Source: JAWLHJ01 sp039587535 (GTDB taxonomy: Bacteria > Gemmatimonadota > Gemmatimonadetes > Longimicrobiales > Gaopeijiaceae). Taken from it: 64,000 bases of DNA. Positions 25,798 to 33,574 of the stretch are shown in pieces (the stretch's first letter is position 1; every line of letters starts with the position of its first letter). The stretch is from the NCBI GenBank assembly GCA_039587535.1, contig JBDHIF010000005.1:1-64000 (forward strand). Direction: 5' to 3'. Both the position numbers and the translations under genes were made by a program. The notes beneath the pieces were generated by a model. That model had not been told where the DNA came from. It did not search any database and saw only the letters and a list, made by a program, of their open reading frames with translations.

Positions 25798-26511
25798 TCA
25801 CCCGACGAGGTCCGTGCGAACGGCCACGTACCCGACCGCAGGGATCTCCACCCGCAGCACCCTGCCCAGCCGATCGTACCAAATCGTCCTCGTCTCCTGG
25901 CCCACGCGTATCTCCAGCTTTCTGGCCTCGGTGGGTCGCCCCTCGATCTGAATCTGGTCGGTCACTCGACGCAGCACGGCGACGTTCATCTGGCTTCGCG
26001 TCCGGGGCTCGAGCACGTGGATCTCTTCGCCTTCGCGGAGGTCTCGGATGAAGTAATAGTGGTGGGCCACGTCGCGGTCGAGGACGCGCGTGTTATTTCG
26101 GGCCGGGAACTCTCGTTCCTCGTCTCCCAGCGAAGACCGGGCGATGGCGACGTATCGATTCCCCAGGAGCGTGAGTTGGAGCTCCAGCGCCTCCGCTCCC
26201 TGGACCCGCACCTGATAGCCGGCCGCCACTCCGCTCGGGGGCGTGGCTCTGAGGAGGGGGCTGATCTCTTCACGGTCCACTGAGGTTCCGCGGACGATCA
26301 GGCCGTTGGCGAAGAACGCGTCCTCACGTCCGATGCCGGCCCGCCGGATCGAGAACTCCTCCGTGCCGACCTGGCGGCCCCGTTCGGTTACGCTGAACGT
26401 GCCCTCGTCCACGACGATTCCCTGTGCTGCCAGTGGCGACGCGAGGGAAGCCGCCAGAAAGATCGCCGAGGCGAGGATTGAGGGCAGGGACAACGGACGC
26501 ATGTTTCGCAT
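25798..26511 (-). CDS. Exported protein of unknown function
   Basis: A 237-residue protein not recognised as a named family. It starts with a signal peptide of about 30 residues (hydrophobic core, cleavage near SPLAAQ). The mature part is predicted beta-rich, with a VDEGTFSVTERGRQVGTEEFSIRR opening and a C-terminal RTIWYDRLGRVLRVEIPAVGYVAVR strand pair, as in lipid- or adhesion-type DUF domains of Gemmatimonadota secretomes. Start ATG 26511, with a second ATG at 26502 also able to begin the signal peptide. It lies between the creatininase homologue and the TolC-like gene on the same strand, so it may be in the export operon. Confidence 0.6.
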   Translation of the reverse strand: MRNMRPLSLPSILASAIFLAASLASPLAAQGIVVDEGTFSVTERGRQVGTEEFSIRRAGIGREDAFFANGLIVRGTSVDREEISPLLRATPPSGVAAGYQVRVQGAEALELQLTLLGNRYVAIARSSLGDEEREFPARNNTRVLDRDVAHHYYFIRDLREGEEIHVLEPRTRSQMNVAVLRRVTDQIQIEGRPTEARKLEIRVGQETRTIWYDRLGRVLRVEIPAVGYVAVRTDLVG

Positions 26512-26536
26512 GGCGTATCGTACACACGGACGACGG

Positions 26537-27271
26537 CTACGGTTCTTCTGGATTACCGCCATCGGATCGGCCGATAGCCGCGGAGAGGGAGTTCACGTAT
26601 CGAGTGAAGATGGCTTCGCCTTTCGCTGCGCTCGCGCGGCTCGGTGCACCCAGGACTCCTCCCTCTCTCTTCGGGGGTGTCGGGGCCCGTCGGCGAGTGT
26701 ATCTTCGGAGCGCCTGCTCGTCCGGCACGAAGTCCTCGATCCGCTCGGGCCGGACGAGCTCCGGCGCGAGGTGCATCATGAGGGACGTTTCGAGCTCCCC
26801 GGCATGCTCCTTTCGCGGGTCACCTTCCAGGAGGTCGGAGACGTCGACTTGGTAGAGGTCGTAGATCGAGCTCGTGGCCACGGTTGTCAGAGCCATCAGG
26901 AGCGCCTCCAGGTGTGGCTCGTACCGTTGAGCGGTGATGATCACGAACTCCCGAAAACCGTCGTCTTCCCATTGCGCCAGCAACTCGTTTACGGCGCGGT
27001 GGAGGGACTTCCGGCGCAGCCCGGCCGCGCCCGAGTAGGGTCGCCCTCCGTTGGTGGCGCCGTACGAGAACGACGGAGCGCGCAGGATCCCGAGCCGATC
27101 GGACACCCGGTTGGCGACCCGCGAGGCGATGTGCAGATTGGCACCGAGGGGGAGGTGAGGTCCGTGCTGCTCCAACGCACCCACAACCAGGATAAGGCGC
27201 GGATCCGCCACGATGGCGTCCTGGACGTCTGTCCACGAAAGCTCGTCCAGCGCCCATGATCGAAGCGTCAA
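26537..27271 (-). CDS. Creatininase-family homologue with altered metal motifs
   Basis: A 244-residue protein. The family opening LRSWALDELSW is followed by LVVGALEQHGPHLPLG at about residues 32-47 and HAGELETSLMM at about 156-166, so the Glu, His and HAGE ligands are present. Two hallmarks are changed. The Asp after 'PLG' is replaced (LGANLHIA), and the GHGGN motif is replaced by ITAQRYEPHLEAL. Creatinine or amide hydrolysis through the usual two-metal centre is therefore doubtful. TTG 27271 was chosen as the start because a GAGGAG element lies 6 bases upstream. It overlaps the divergent kinase gene by 16 bases. Confidence 0.72.
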   Translation of the reverse strand: MTLRSWALDELSWTDVQDAIVADPRLILVVGALEQHGPHLPLGANLHIASRVANRVSDRLGILRAPSFSYGATNGGRPYSGAAGLRRKSLHRAVNELLAQWEDDGFREFVIITAQRYEPHLEALLMALTTVATSSIYDLYQVDVSDLLEGDPRKEHAGELETSLMMHLAPELVRPERIEDFVPDEQALRRYTRRRAPTPPKREGGVLGAPSRASAAKGEAIFTRYVNSLSAAIGRSDGGNPEEP

Positions 27272-30200
27272 GGTCGGCTCCTCACGGGGCGCTGCGTGGA
27301 ACCGTACCGCTGTTGGCTCCTTGGGTCGCGGCCGCCGGATTGGCCGTGTGGGTGGCCGAGCCCCAGCCATGGGCCCTCGCCGTCGCGGCCGTGGCCGTGG
27401 CGCTTGGGGCCGCTGGCGCTCGGGGGCGTGGCTTGGCTTGGTTGGGCGGAGTGGTCCTGTTGCTGGCCGCGGTACTCACGGCCTTCGGAGCGCAACACAG
27501 CGTCGCAAGCCTCCTTTCGGACTGGGAAAGCTACTGGGCCGAGCGCCAAGCGGAAGTAGGCGAAGTGCTCGCGATCAGTCTAGAGCGTCGCCAGGCCGCC
27601 GCCGAGGCCGCGGCGGATGGGTTGGCGGAGAAGGCCGTAGACCCCACCGACCAGGTCGATCTGGACTTCGTCCGAGAGCTCCGCACCCGCCACGATGTGT
27701 CCGCCCTCGCCCTGTACGATGCGGACGGACGGCTGAACCTCTGGGACGGGGCTCACTGGGGCAAGGTCCCGGAGAGCGTGCAAGGCGGATTTCTCCGTCA
27801 CACCTACTACGATCGCCCGCTATTCGGATACCTCTATGTCACGGCGCTCACGGAAGATGGCCGGGTGGTGATGGCCGCGGACCTGCTCAGGGCAGACCTC
27901 CCGGCGGTCATCGAGGCCGGCGTGGAGGACTTCGCCAGCCGGTTCCGCACGGAGGTGGGCGAGGAAGTGCGTGTCACGCAGTTCGATCCCGGGATCCAGG
28001 AAGGGGTCTGGGACCTGGCACTTCCCGATCGGCGCCTCATGAGTGTCGTGGTCGATCGTCCCACCGCGGGTGTGCGCGCCGCCGAGATCCTGGGTCGATG
28101 GAGAGCCCTGGTGGCTGCTCTAATTCTCTTGGGATGGGGACTTCTCGCCCTCGGTTGTCCGCTTCGCCGTCGGGTGGCGGTGGGTGGAGCGCTGAGCCTT
28201 CTGGTCATCGGGGCGGCGCTGCCAGTGGGTTCCCTGACGGGGGTCGAGCAGATTTTCGACGGCGCACAAGCGGGGTTGGCCGCCTTGCCCGTTGCTCCGG
28301 GACGTTGGGCGCTACTGGCCTTGGCCGTTGCGACGCTCGTCGGTGTTCTGCCCAGGCCCCGGCGGCACCTCGGTGCGTTGGGGGTGGGCGCCGGAGTCGC
28401 CGTCTCGTTCGTGGGGGTGTTGGCCTGGGTTGAGCGAGGGTGGCCGGACGTGCTCCGCGGGGGTGCGCGACTCGAGTGGGTCACGTTGGAGGTGGCCGTC
28501 GCGGGTACGCTCACGCTGGTGGCCACGTCACTCTTGAGCCGATCCAAGGACGGGCGGGATCACGTGGTGGGGATGTGGGGGGCGGCCCTGTTGGCGGCTG
28601 CCCTCGGAGGGGGAGCCGGCGCGTGGATCTGGCGGACCACGGCGGTACCGGACTGGTGGTGGCTCCTGTGGGCTCTGCCGGCTGTCTGGGGCGCTCGAGC
28701 TCTCGATCGCGATCCGGGGTGGCGGCGGGCTCTGCGCTCGGGCCTGCTGGGGCTCACTCTAGCGGGAACCGCTACGGCGCCGGCCGTATGGGAGGCCGGC
28801 GTCCGTGGTGAGATGGCTCTGGCCGAAGACAGGCTCAGCGACCTCGGATCCCGCGAAGATCCCGTGCTGGTCGACGGCCTGGCACGAATCGCCATCGTCG
28901 CCGATTCCCTGGACACCGCGGGACGGGGAGGGGTGGATGTCCTCTATCAGGCCTGGTGGCAAAGCGGACTCGCAGGGGAGGGACGACCCGTCCGTTTGAC
29001 CGAGTGGGATCCGTCCGGGTATCGGGGGGTGGAGCTTCGGGTGGGCGCCGACGGGGTATTGCCGGGGGTATTGCCCACTCTCCTGGCCGAGCAACGAGAA
29101 GCGCAGGAACCCAGGCTGCTCCGGCTGGACCGGGACGACGCCCGCTATGTGTTGACCGTGCCCCTGGACGACGGAGGGGTCGTGTCCGCTGTTGCACCGC
29201 CGTTCGCACAGGGCACGCGTCCATCCAGGTTGGATCCGTTTGTTGGACCCTCCCCGGTGGGTTCAAACGAGACCATGACGTTCATCCCGCTGCTGCGTGG
29301 TGAAGATCCGGGGCTCCAGGACCCGGCCTGGGTGCGCGATGGAACCGAATGGCGAGCGGAGGTTGGCGTGCGGTTCGCCAACGATCGGTCCTATCGCGTG
29401 CACTACGCCATGCCGCTGCCCGATCCGCTACAGGCGCTGGCTCGCGGAACGCTTCTGCTGGTTCTGAACGGCCTCTTGTTGGGGGCTTTCTGGCTGGTGG
29501 GCCATGGGCTGAGAGGTGCCCAGGAAGGCTCATTCCCCCCTGTCCGAGGGCTCACGATCTCCTTCAGAGGACGTGTGACGTGGGCGTTGTTCGGGTTCTT
29601 TGCGCTGGCCAACGGACTTTTCGGCACGGTTGCCTACCGAACCCTGACCCAGGCCGCACATCGGTCGGCCGAGGTCATTTCCGAGCGTGTGGTGGACGAT
29701 GCTGCGGTGTGGTACCGGACGCTCGCCGGGGGGATGGACCGCCTGGCCCGGCAAGTGGAGTCGGATCTGGTCGTCTATCAGGATGGGGAGCTGTCCGAAG
29801 GGTCGGTGGAGGAGCTTGTGGAGCTCGGGCTCTATGCGGCGTGGACGCCCTATGCGGTTCAGCAGGAGCTCGCGGGGCTCGAGGGGCAGAAGCGCTTCAC
29901 CTCCACCGAGCTCGGGCGGTGGGCGTACGTCACGGCGTACCGGAGGCTTCCCGATGGCGACGTACTGGCCGCCCAGGTTCCTCTCCAGGCGGGAACGGCC
30001 GCGATCCAGGCCGCGGATCTCGTCGAGCTCCTGGGCTTCTTCGTCGTGCTCGGGGCGGGGTTGTCTCTCGGGCTGGCCCTTTTCGCCGCTCGGGCGCTCA
30101 CCCGGCCTATCCAGGCCCTCCAAGTGGCATCGGAGCGTGTCGGATCCGGGAACCTCGAGCTGCGATTGCCCGCGGATCGCGCTGACGAGTTCGGAGCGGT

Positions 30201-31272
30201 GTTTCGAGCGTTCAACCGCATGGTAGAGCGGGTCCGGCAGGCTAGGAGCGCGCTGATCCGCACCTCACGCCGGACCCAGCTGATCATGGACGAGGCGGCG
30301 GTCGGGATGCTGGCCGTCGACGCCGCAGGTCGTGTGACCTTGGTGAACCCTCGGGCTCGGGAGCTGCTAGGGGCGGCGGTGGAACCCGGAGCCCCGATCC
30401 GTAGCGAAGGGCCTCTCTCGGAAGATCTCGGGCGTTGGCTCGACAACTATCTGGAAGGGGGGTCGGACCGAGCGGACCACGAGCTCCTGGCCGATGACAG
30501 AAGGATCCGGGTGCGAGCGCGGCGGCTCGGCACACCGGGCGCGCTCCGGGGAGCCGTGGTGGCCATGGACGACGTAACGGACGAGCTCCGCGCCGAGCGG
30601 GTCCTGGCGTGGGGAGAAATGGCTCGTCAGGTGGCGCACGAGGTCAAGAATCCACTCACCCCTATCAAGTTGAGCATCCAGCACGTCCGGCGGGCTTGGG
30701 AAGACGGTAGGGAGGATTTCGAGGAGATCCTTCTCAGGAATGCAGACGCCATGCTTCGGGAGATCGACCGGCTTGCGACGATCGCCCAGAGCTTCTCCCG
30801 CTTCGGGGCTCCCGCGGACGCCGGCGTGCCTTTGGGTCCCGTGTCGTTGGAGTCGGTGGTGGGAGACGTGATGGCGCTCTACGGAGGCTCGGTTGCGGCT
30901 GTCCACTTCACGCACGTGATCCCGCCAGGGCTTCCTCCAGTCGTGGCACGCACTCCGGAGCTCAAGGAGGTGCTCGTCAACCTGCTGGAGAACGCTCGCT
31001 TGGCCAGTCGGCAAGGCGACCATGTGGAGCTACGCGCCAGGCAGGAAGATGAGGTGGTCATTCTGGAGGTGGTGGATGAGGGTGTGGGAATTCCGGACGA
31101 CGTGCTCCCACGGATCTTCGAGCCGCAATTCAGCACTCGGTCCACGGGAACAGGGTTGGGCCTCGCCATTGTCCGGCGTCTGGTCTCCAGCTGGGGGGGC
31201 GACGTGGAGGTGGAGAGCCGACAGGATGAGGGCACCACGGCACGGATCCGTCTTCGTGTCTGGTCCGAGTAG
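27256..31272 (+). CDS. Very large NtrY-like sensor histidine kinase
   Basis: A 1338-residue kinase. The first 75 residues have several membrane helices. An extracytoplasmic part (about residues 80-280) and another block of helices (about 285-500) follow, then a second large extracytoplasmic part (about 510-730), membrane helices and another sensor section. A helix near 915-935 leads to HAMP (about 943-990) and PAS (about 1010-1080). The catalytic part has the phosphoacceptor His at about 1127 in VAHEVKNPLTPIKLSI, N box LVNLLENARLAS (about 1240), G1 DEGVGIPDD (about 1273) and G2 TGTGLGLAI (about 1296). NPLTPIKLS is typical of NtrY. The start ATG 27256 is weak; downstream GTG or TTG codons are possible. 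Confidence 0.88.
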   Translation: MIEASRSAPHGALRGTVPLLAPWVAAAGLAVWVAEPQPWALAVAAVAVALGAAGARGRGLAWLGGVVLLLAAVLTAFGAQHSVASLLSDWESYWAERQAEVGEVLAISLERRQAAAEAAADGLAEKAVDPTDQVDLDFVRELRTRHDVSALALYDADGRLNLWDGAHWGKVPESVQGGFLRHTYYDRPLFGYLYVTALTEDGRVVMAADLLRADLPAVIEAGVEDFASRFRTEVGEEVRVTQFDPGIQEGVWDLALPDRRLMSVVVDRPTAGVRAAEILGRWRALVAALILLGWGLLALGCPLRRRVAVGGALSLLVIGAALPVGSLTGVEQIFDGAQAGLAALPVAPGRWALLALAVATLVGVLPRPRRHLGALGVGAGVAVSFVGVLAWVERGWPDVLRGGARLEWVTLEVAVAGTLTLVATSLLSRSKDGRDHVVGMWGAALLAAALGGGAGAWIWRTTAVPDWWWLLWALPAVWGARALDRDPGWRRALRSGLLGLTLAGTATAPAVWEAGVRGEMALAEDRLSDLGSREDPVLVDGLARIAIVADSLDTAGRGGVDVLYQAWWQSGLAGEGRPVRLTEWDPSGYRGVELRVGADGVLPGVLPTLLAEQREAQEPRLLRLDRDDARYVLTVPLDDGGVVSAVAPPFAQGTRPSRLDPFVGPSPVGSNETMTFIPLLRGEDPGLQDPAWVRDGTEWRAEVGVRFANDRSYRVHYAMPLPDPLQALARGTLLLVLNGLLLGAFWLVGHGLRGAQEGSFPPVRGLTISFRGRVTWALFGFFALANGLFGTVAYRTLTQAAHRSAEVISERVVDDAAVWYRTLAGGMDRLARQVESDLVVYQDGELSEGSVEELVELGLYAAWTPYAVQQELAGLEGQKRFTSTELGRWAYVTAYRRLPDGDVLAAQVPLQAGTAAIQAADLVELLGFFVVLGAGLSLGLALFAARALTRPIQALQVASERVGSGNLELRLPADRADEFGAVFRAFNRMVERVRQARSALIRTSRRTQLIMDEAAVGMLAVDAAGRVTLVNPRARELLGAAVEPGAPIRSEGPLSEDLGRWLDNYLEGGSDRADHELLADDRRIRVRARRLGTPGALRGAVVAMDDVTDELRAERVLAWGEMARQVAHEVKNPLTPIKLSIQHVRRAWEDGREDFEEILLRNADAMLREIDRLATIAQSFSRFGAPADAGVPLGPVSLESVVGDVMALYGGSVAAVHFTHVIPPGLPPVVARTPELKEVLVNLLENARLASRQGDHVELRARQEDEVVILEVVDEGVGIPDDVLPRIFEPQFSTRSTGTGLGLAIVRRLVSSWGGDVEVESRQDEGTTARIRLRVWSE
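27278..27283 (-). promoter_or_regulatory. Shine-Dalgarno that fixes a TTG start
   Basis: GAGGAG on the minus strand lies 6 bases before the TTG at 27269-27271 of the creatininase homologue. The alternative ATG at 27370 lies within the kinase-coding strand and has no conserved residues before this point. Confidence 0.6.
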
Positions 31273-31436
31273 AGGAACATCCCGTCTTGGGACGATCGCC
31301 AGGAGTCGGGTGGTGCCCCGCTAGACTCGGTGTCCCGGGTGGCCCGTTTCTCTCATCCTGCCCATCTTCGTAAGCCCATGGTTGTTCGGGCACAGGGGCC
31401 GGCAAAGTTCGTCCGGCCGATCGGAGTGATCCAAAC

Positions 31437-32072
31437 GTGCCTTACTCCTCCAGGACCACAGAGCCTTCCATCGAGACCTCCTCCGGACCCCGCCCATCCC
31501 GACCGCTCGCTCCCGGCGAGTTGGCCGAATGGTTGGGCGCTCGATTGGAGGAGTTGTCCCGGCGTTGGAGCTTGGCCATTCGGGACCACGAGCTCGGGGA
31601 TTCGGAGGAGCTAGACGTCGTTCTCGATGCGTTCACGCAGCACCTCCTTCGATTCCTTCCCTGGATGCTGGGGCCGCACCGAGACACCCTTGAGCCCCTC
31701 TGGGTCAAGAGCTCGGAGCTTTTCGGGTCGGTGGCGGCGCGCCGTGGCTTGGCTGCTGGGGAGGTCATCGAAGAGTTCCAGATTTTACGTGAGCTGGTGA
31801 TTCGCGATCTCTATCGCGATCCGCCGCTCGGGGGTCGCCGGCCGTTGTCCCTCCGCGAGATCCTGCGATTGAACCGAGTGATCGATCGTGGCGTCACCCA
31901 CGCGAGCGTGGGGCACACGGATGCGCTCTTCTTCCAGTTCTTCGAAGGGGAGGGAATAGCCCCTCCCGGACCGTCTGAGCTTGCCGATGAGGTCCTGGAT
32001 CAGCTCGGGACCATGTCCAGGGAGCTGGACGAGCTAGTGGCGCACGCACGAAACACGGAGGTCCGGGCCTGA
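31437..32072 (+). CDS. RsbRD-N-like helical sensor/regulator
   Basis: A 211-residue, all-helical protein. After a disordered first 25 residues, the pattern APGELAEWLGARLEELSRRW, AFTQHLLRFLPWMLG, and RGLAAGEVIEEFQILRELVIRDL matches the N-terminal domain found in RsbRD and some sensor kinases (RsbRD_N). These have a globin-like fold but no evident ligand. There is no kinase or STAS domain. Start GTG 31437 lacks a clear Shine-Dalgarno. The next gene starts inside its stop codon, so the two are co-translated; what the pair senses is unknown. Confidence 0.6.
   Translation: MPYSSRTTEPSIETSSGPRPSRPLAPGELAEWLGARLEELSRRWSLAIRDHELGDSEELDVVLDAFTQHLLRFLPWMLGPHRDTLEPLWVKSSELFGSVAARRGLAAGEVIEEFQILRELVIRDLYRDPPLGGRRPLSLREILRLNRVIDRGVTHASVGHTDALFFQFFEGEGIAPPGPSELADEVLDQLGTMSRELDELVAHARNTEVRA
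32057..32061 (+). promoter_or_regulatory. Strong Shine-Dalgarno for the CTG start of the decarboxylase
   Basis: A perfect GGAGG lies 7 bases before the CTG at 32069-32071, inside the end of the RsbRD-like gene. The nearest standard start codon in frame (GTG 32180) comes after conserved decarboxylase sequence. Confidence 0.65.
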
Positions 32073-33520
32073 GTCGCACCCCGCAATCCTCCGGACCCCG
32101 TGAGGGGGATATCCCGCCGGAGGAGCTTCGCCGCCTCGGCCGTGAGGTATCGGACTGGATTGCCGACTATCTCGCCTCCGTGGAAGACCTCCCCGTGCTC
32201 TCCCAGGTCCAGCCGGGGGACATTCGGGCGGCCCTACCCAATTCAGGTCCCGAGGGTGGGGAATCCATGGACGACGTCCTCCGCGACTTCCGGGAGATCG
32301 TGCTCCCCGGCATTACCCATTGGAATCACCCGGGCTTCTTCGGCTATTTCTCCATCACTGGTTCCGGCCCGGGCATTCTCGGGGAGATGATCGCGGCGGC
32401 CCTCAACGTGAACGCCATGGTCTGGCGAAGCTCCCCCGCGGCCACCGAGCTGGAGGAGGTCGTGGCGGACTGGTTGCGGCAGTGGCTCGGGCTACCGGAC
32501 GGATTTGACGGAGTGATCAACGACACCGCCTCGTCGTCGACCCTCCACGCCTTGGCCGCCGCGCGGGAGGTCGCCTATCCCGAGGCTCGATCCAAGGGAT
32601 TGTTCGGTGCCGCCCGCGGCCGCGTCTATGGGTCCGAGCATGCCCACTCCTCAGTGGAGAAGGCGGTGGTTGCGCTCGGCTTCGGTCGCGAGGGGTATCG
32701 GCCCGTCCCCGCGGACGCCGACTACCGCATGGACGTGGACCGACTTCGGGAAGCCGTGCGAGAGGATCTCCAGCATGGCGTGCGACCGGTTGCCGTGGTG
32801 GCGACCACCGGGACGACCTCGACGTCGTCCATCGATCCGGTGGGCGCAATCGCTGAGGTTGCGGAGGAATACGGACTCTGGTTGCACGTGGACGCGGCCT
32901 ACGGGGGCCCCGCCGCGATCGTTCCGGAGCTGCGTTCTCTGTTCGAGGGGTGGGAGCGCGCCGACTCCATCGTCGTGAACCCCCACAAGTGGCTGTTCAC
33001 CCCCGTGGACTGCTCGATCCTCTACTGCCGCCGCCCCGAGGACCTGGTGCGCGCCTTCAGCATCGTCCCCGAGTACCTTCGGTCGAGTAGCGTGGACGAG
33101 GTGCGGAACCTCATGGATTACGGCGTGGCCCTGGGGCGGCGTTTTCGGGCGCTCAAGCTGTGGTTCGTCATGCGCTGGTTCGGAAGGGAAGGGGTTGTGG
33201 CTCGTCTTCTGGCCCACATTCACATGGCGCGCACCTTCGCCGCCCAGGTCGACAAGGCGGCCGGCTGGGAGCGTTTGGCGCCCGTGCCGCTGGCCACCGT
33301 AGCGTTTCGTAGGGTGCCGGCCGGACTCTCCGCGGAAGAGGTGGACTCCCTCAATCATCGAATTCTGGAGCGAGTGAATCGGACCGGAGACGTGTTCCTC
33401 ACGCACACGGCTCTGGACGGTCGGACGGCTCTGCGACTGACGGTGGGGAACATCCGCACCCGACCCGAGCACGTGGCGCGGGCGTGGTCACTGCTGCAAG
33501 CGGCTGCCGCCGAGGGCTGA
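32069..33520 (+). CDS. PLP-dependent group II (aromatic amino acid type) decarboxylase
   Basis: A 483-residue fold-type I PLP enzyme of the aromatic-L-amino-acid/Glu decarboxylase group. Seen: EELRRLGREVSDWIADYL (about residues 18-35), HWNHPGFFGYFS (about 87-98), the PLP-stacking His in SEHAHSSVEKA (about 190-200), HVDAAYGG (about 273-280) and the PLP lysine in NPHKWLF (about 306-312). Which amine it makes cannot be read from the sequence. The conserved N-terminus begins about 40 codons before the first GTG. The CTG at 32069, which overlaps the upstream stop as CTGA and sits behind GGAGG, is the only well-placed start. Confidence 0.85.
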   Translation: MSRTPQSSGPREGDIPPEELRRLGREVSDWIADYLASVEDLPVLSQVQPGDIRAALPNSGPEGGESMDDVLRDFREIVLPGITHWNHPGFFGYFSITGSGPGILGEMIAAALNVNAMVWRSSPAATELEEVVADWLRQWLGLPDGFDGVINDTASSSTLHALAAAREVAYPEARSKGLFGAARGRVYGSEHAHSSVEKAVVALGFGREGYRPVPADADYRMDVDRLREAVREDLQHGVRPVAVVATTGTTSTSSIDPVGAIAEVAEEYGLWLHVDAAYGGPAAIVPELRSLFEGWERADSIVVNPHKWLFTPVDCSILYCRRPEDLVRAFSIVPEYLRSSSVDEVRNLMDYGVALGRRFRALKLWFVMRWFGREGVVARLLAHIHMARTFAAQVDKAAGWERLAPVPLATVAFRRVPAGLSAEEVDSLNHRILERVNRTGDVFLTHTALDGRTALRLTVGNIRTRPEHVARAWSLLQAAAAEG

Positions 33521-33549
33521 CTAACGCGTCCCGGCAGGCAGGTCACGCC

Positions 33550-33567
33550 GCCGGACCTCGGTCCGGC
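33550..33567. terminator. Bidirectional terminator-like hairpin
   Basis: GCCGGAC (33550-33556) and GTCCGGC (33561-33567) close a CTCG tetraloop in the convergent gap between the decarboxylase and pntB. The stem is very stable but has no T-run on either side. It could stop Pol from both directions with help, or serve as an RNA 3'-end stabiliser. Confidence 0.45.
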
Positions 33568-33574
33568 ACAGCGT

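Noticed and set aside
24080..25882. A TolC-like protein extended by about 95 residues.
   Set aside because: The extension has no similarity and would bury the signal peptide that starts at 25597 behind a strong Shine-Dalgarno.
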